The translations under genes were made by a program, and so were the position numbers. From the NCBI GenBank assembly GCA_023424965.1, contig JAFADI010000083.1:1-8423 (forward strand): DNA of 8,423 bases, written 5' to 3'. The notes under the pieces were generated by a model. It was not told where the DNA came from. It was given only the letters and a program-made list of their open reading frames with translations, and ran no database searches. Of this stretch, positions 6,584 to 8,423 are shown piece after piece; position 1 is the stretch's first letter; each line of letters starts with the position of its first letter. The stretch comes from Bacillota bacterium. Lineage in GTDB: Bacteria; Bacillota; Clostridia; Acetivibrionales; JAFADI01.

Positions 6584-7283
6584 GGATATGGGCTGTGCCG
6601 TCATCAAACTCATGGTGACCATTGTCGACAGAGGGAAAGGCCAGCGGATAGCGGAGGTGTGTAAGGCAGAACATATGCATTTTCATGTGATCTGTTTCGG
6701 GAGGGGGACCTCCAACACGGAGATACAGGACTATCTTGGCATTGGGGAAACGGAAAAGGATCTTGTCATAAGTCTTGTACCGAATTTCAGGCTGCCGTCG
6801 GCTTTTTCCACCATATCCAGGGTGGTGCAGCTGAGAAAAAAGGGAAGGGGAATTGTTTTTACAATCCCCATATCAGGCATCAGCAGCATGTTGTCACAGC
6901 TAATGACACAGGAGGAACATATGGAGATGGAAAGAGAAGTGAATCGAATGGAGAAAAATGCAAAGCATGCGCTTATTGTTGCGATTGTAAACCGCGGTTA
7001 TACCCATGTAGTTATGGATGCGGCAAAATCAGCCGGAGCCACAGGGGGAACGATGATGGATGCAAGAGGAATCGGCTATGAGAAAATGGAAAGTTTTCTC
7101 GGCATCTCCATCCATGCAGAAAAGAGCATCGTCTGGATTATATGCAGCAAAGAGAGCAAAAACAGCATCATGCAGGTGATAAACCAGGCGGCGGGCTTAA
7201 GGACGGAGGCCAGGGGAATCCTGTTGTCACTGCCGGTGGATGATGTGATGGGACTGAATGGAGGGGAGGAAGAACCGCGATAA
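6576..7283 (+). CDS. Fused double PII-like signalling protein
   Basis: The 235-residue protein contains two PII-like ferredoxin-fold domains joined by a charged linker (about 105-129). Domain 1 spans about 6-104, from KLMVTIVDRGKGQRIAEVC to GRGIVFTIPISGI. Domain 2 spans about 130-226, from ALIVAIVNRGYTHVVMDAA to RGILLSLPVDDVMG. Both end in the G-I-x-x-x-x-P-[IV] strand that matches the GKIFVxPV signature of PII proteins, and domain 2 has the GATGGTMMDARG entry to the T-loop. Canonical GlnB/GlnK are about 112 residues with single domains. Here the T-loops are short, the uridylylated Tyr51 context is absent and the TGxxGDGK B-loop is not intact. AGGAGGA (6561-6567) fixes the ATG at 6576, overlapping the DUF1538 gene. 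It probably senses a nucleotide or metabolite and regulates that membrane protein, by analogy with GlnK-AmtB. Confidence 0.85.
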   Translation: MIKDMGCAVIKLMVTIVDRGKGQRIAEVCKAEHMHFHVICFGRGTSNTEIQDYLGIGETEKDLVISLVPNFRLPSAFSTISRVVQLRKKGRGIVFTIPISGISSMLSQLMTQEEHMEMEREVNRMEKNAKHALIVAIVNRGYTHVVMDAAKSAGATGGTMMDARGIGYEKMESFLGISIHAEKSIVWIICSKESKNSIMQVINQAAGLRTEARGILLSLPVDDVMGLNGGEEEPR

Positions 7284-7311
7284 AAAGCTATCTCCCACAA
7301 TAAGCTTTTTT
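7282..7311 (+). terminator. Weak intrinsic terminator after the PII-like gene
   Basis: AAAAAGCT (7282-7289, overlapping the stop codon) pairs with AGCTTTTT (7303-7310) across a 13-base loop, and the 3' side is a run of six T. The stem has only two G-C pairs and the loop is large, so termination would be modest. Placement at the operon end is right. Confidence 0.45.
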
Positions 7312-7347
7312 CCAACTTTTCATAAGAATACTTTGTAATTGAAGAGG

Positions 7348-7370
7348 AATTTGACAGTAATTGTCGAATT
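7348..7370 (+). promoter_or_regulatory. Inverted repeat overlapping a TTGACA -35-like element
   Basis: AATTTGACA (7348-7356) and TGTCGAATT (7362-7370) form a 9-bp inverted repeat with one mismatch around the 5-base spacer GTAAT. The left arm contains a perfect -35 hexamer TTGACA (7351-7356). No clean -10 sits at 16-18 bp: AGGATA (18 bp) and GATAAA (20 bp) are the nearest choices. It is probably promoter and operator of the membrane protein gene starting at 7410. Confidence 0.45.
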
Positions 7371-7409
7371 AGTAAGGATAAAACTTTGTGCTTATGGGGA
7401 GTAAGATGA

Positions 7410-8423
7410 ATGGAGCGCTGGAGAAAGAAGCTTGGGTTGATCATTACCTTTGGCCTGATTTTTGCTTTGCCGCTGATAGGAAGTATCAGCAGATGGGGCG
7501 GCTTGCCGCCGGGATATGGGGATTTTCCGTCTCAGAAGGTGGAGGAAGACCCGGGCTTCAGCCTGGTTTATTTTACTGTAGCTGTGATTGCGGCGTTATT
7601 CATAACAATTTTTTTGGTTTTCCCAAAACTTTTTGGCTTTAAAGACAATACGGGAGAAAAGTCGAATAATGGGGAAACGCAATTTCCGCCCTGGTTGTGG
7701 TGGAGCCTGCCTGTCCTCGGCGTGAGCTGGCTCCTGATGTGGGGGCGGATTAAATTTTACATTTCTTTTGAATATTATACCTTCGTTCCTTTATGGTGGG
7801 CCTTCATATTGATATTGGACGGAATCGTCTACAAAAGGAACAACGGAAGGTCCATCATCTCAAAGAAGCCCCACATCATGCAGCTGCTTGCGGTGGTGTC
7901 CTGTTTCAGCTGGTTTGCTTTCGAATACCTGAATTTCTTTGTCATTGAAAACTGGTATTATCCAAACAACAGGATATTCACAAATTTCGGGAATGTCTTT
8001 TGGTTTTCCTTATCCTATACGACGGTCCTACCCGCCATTTTTGAATGGTACCTGCTCCTCAAGACCTTCAAGCCCTTCAGGAACAGATACAGCAACGGGC
8101 CCAAACTATCGGTGTCAAAAAAGCTCCTTGTAATATACTATGTGCTCGGCCTGGTGCTAGCCTTTGGAATGGGTTATTACCCCTATTTGCTGTTCTGGGT
8201 ACTGTGGGTGGCCCTGGTTCCCCTTCTGTCCGCAGCCATGGCGCTGACCGGCTACTGGACTCCCTTCACTTCAATCAAAGACGGGAATTGGTCTCCAACG
8301 GTTTTGATCGGACTGGCCACCTTATTTAACGGATTCTTCTGGGAGTTCTGGAATTTCGGGAGCGAATGGTTCCATAAGAGCATGCCCACCAACCCGAATT
8401 ACTGGAAGTACTCGGTGCCCTAT
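7410..8423 (+). CDS. Multi-pass membrane protein of unrecognised family, 3' end outside window
   Basis: The frame from ATG 7410 stays open for 338 codons to the last base, so the gene continues beyond the window. An in-frame TGA directly before the ATG, and GGGGA (7397-7401 region) nine bases upstream, fix the start. I do not recognise the family. The protein starts MERWRKKLGL and has roughly eight or nine hydrophobic segments (about 9-25, 50-71, 95-111, 122-140, 156-178, 193-216, 237-253, 257-279, 296-316). It is very rich in Trp, Phe and Tyr. A motif recurs: FEYLNFFVIENWYYP (171-185) and WEFWNFGSEW (311-320), both with E-aromatic-x-N-F then E and W, followed by a Tyr/Pro-rich stretch, which suggests an internal duplication. 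It is a separate transcription unit from the PII-like operon. No function is assigned; a membrane enzyme or carrier is possible. Confidence 0.8.
   Translation, partial: MERWRKKLGLIITFGLIFALPLIGSISRWGGLPPGYGDFPSQKVEEDPGFSLVYFTVAVIAALFITIFLVFPKLFGFKDNTGEKSNNGETQFPPWLWWSLPVLGVSWLLMWGRIKFYISFEYYTFVPLWWAFILILDGIVYKRNNGRSIISKKPHIMQLLAVVSCFSWFAFEYLNFFVIENWYYPNNRIFTNFGNVFWFSLSYTTVLPAIFEWYLLLKTFKPFRNRYSNGPKLSVSKKLLVIYYVLGLVLAFGMGYYPYLLFWVLWVALVPLLSAAMALTGYWTPFTSIKDGNWSPTVLIGLATLFNGFFWEFWNFGSEWFHKSMPTNPNYWKYSVPY

Noticed and set aside
5825..6622. A 265-codon open frame on the minus strand across the DUF1538 gene
   Set aside because: It is antisense to a well-supported membrane protein, its translation is rich in His, Asn and Gln with no recognisable domain, and it has no convincing start context.
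7388..7642. 84-codon plus-strand open frame
   Set aside because: It overlaps out of frame the 338-codon membrane protein that starts at 7410, and its translation has no domain character. The same applies to the open frames at 7939-8133 and 8045-8329.

Overview
The window reads as chromosome of a Gram-positive anaerobe of the Bacillota, probably a clostridial relative. The reasons are strong purine-rich ribosome binding sites (one is AAGGAGGTGA), compact co-directional operons, sigma-A-type promoters, and a flavodoxin/2x[4Fe-4S] protein of the EFR1 type that is common in anaerobes. All eight complete genes and one partial gene lie on the + strand. No RNA gene, CRISPR array or insertion sequence was seen. 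No gene-free stretch exceeds about 200 bases.

Region 1 (about 41-2296) is a three-gene operon: an ArsR-type repressor, an EFR1-type flavodoxin-ferredoxin protein, and an extended short-chain dehydrogenase/reductase. It has a near-consensus promoter (TTGTAC, 17 bp, TATACT). A perfect 11-bp inverted repeat sits over the expected transcription start and is the likely autoregulatory operator. The genes are tightly packed (13 bp gap, then a 4-bp ATGA overlap). A hairpin follows the operon.

Region 2 (about 2411-4401) is visibly more AT-rich at its start. It holds a MarR-type regulator, a 12-helix major facilitator exporter and a DmpI-like small tautomerase, and ends in a hairpin with a T-run. Two identical 22-bp repeats, each with a MarR-like quasi-palindrome, precede the regulator.

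Region 3 (about 4414-7310) starts with an excellent extended -10 promoter followed by three related AT-rich half-sites. It encodes a second MarR regulator, a duplicated DUF1538 membrane protein, and a protein made of two fused PII-like domains that overlaps the DUF1538 gene by 8 bp. A membrane protein coupled to a PII gene recalls the amtB-glnK arrangement and suggests a transporter or channel controlled by a PII-like plug or sensor. This is the most interesting system here.

Region 4 (7348-8423) holds an inverted repeat overlapping a TTGACA element, then a multi-pass membrane protein of unrecognised family. Its reading frame stays open for 338 codons and runs off the window end.
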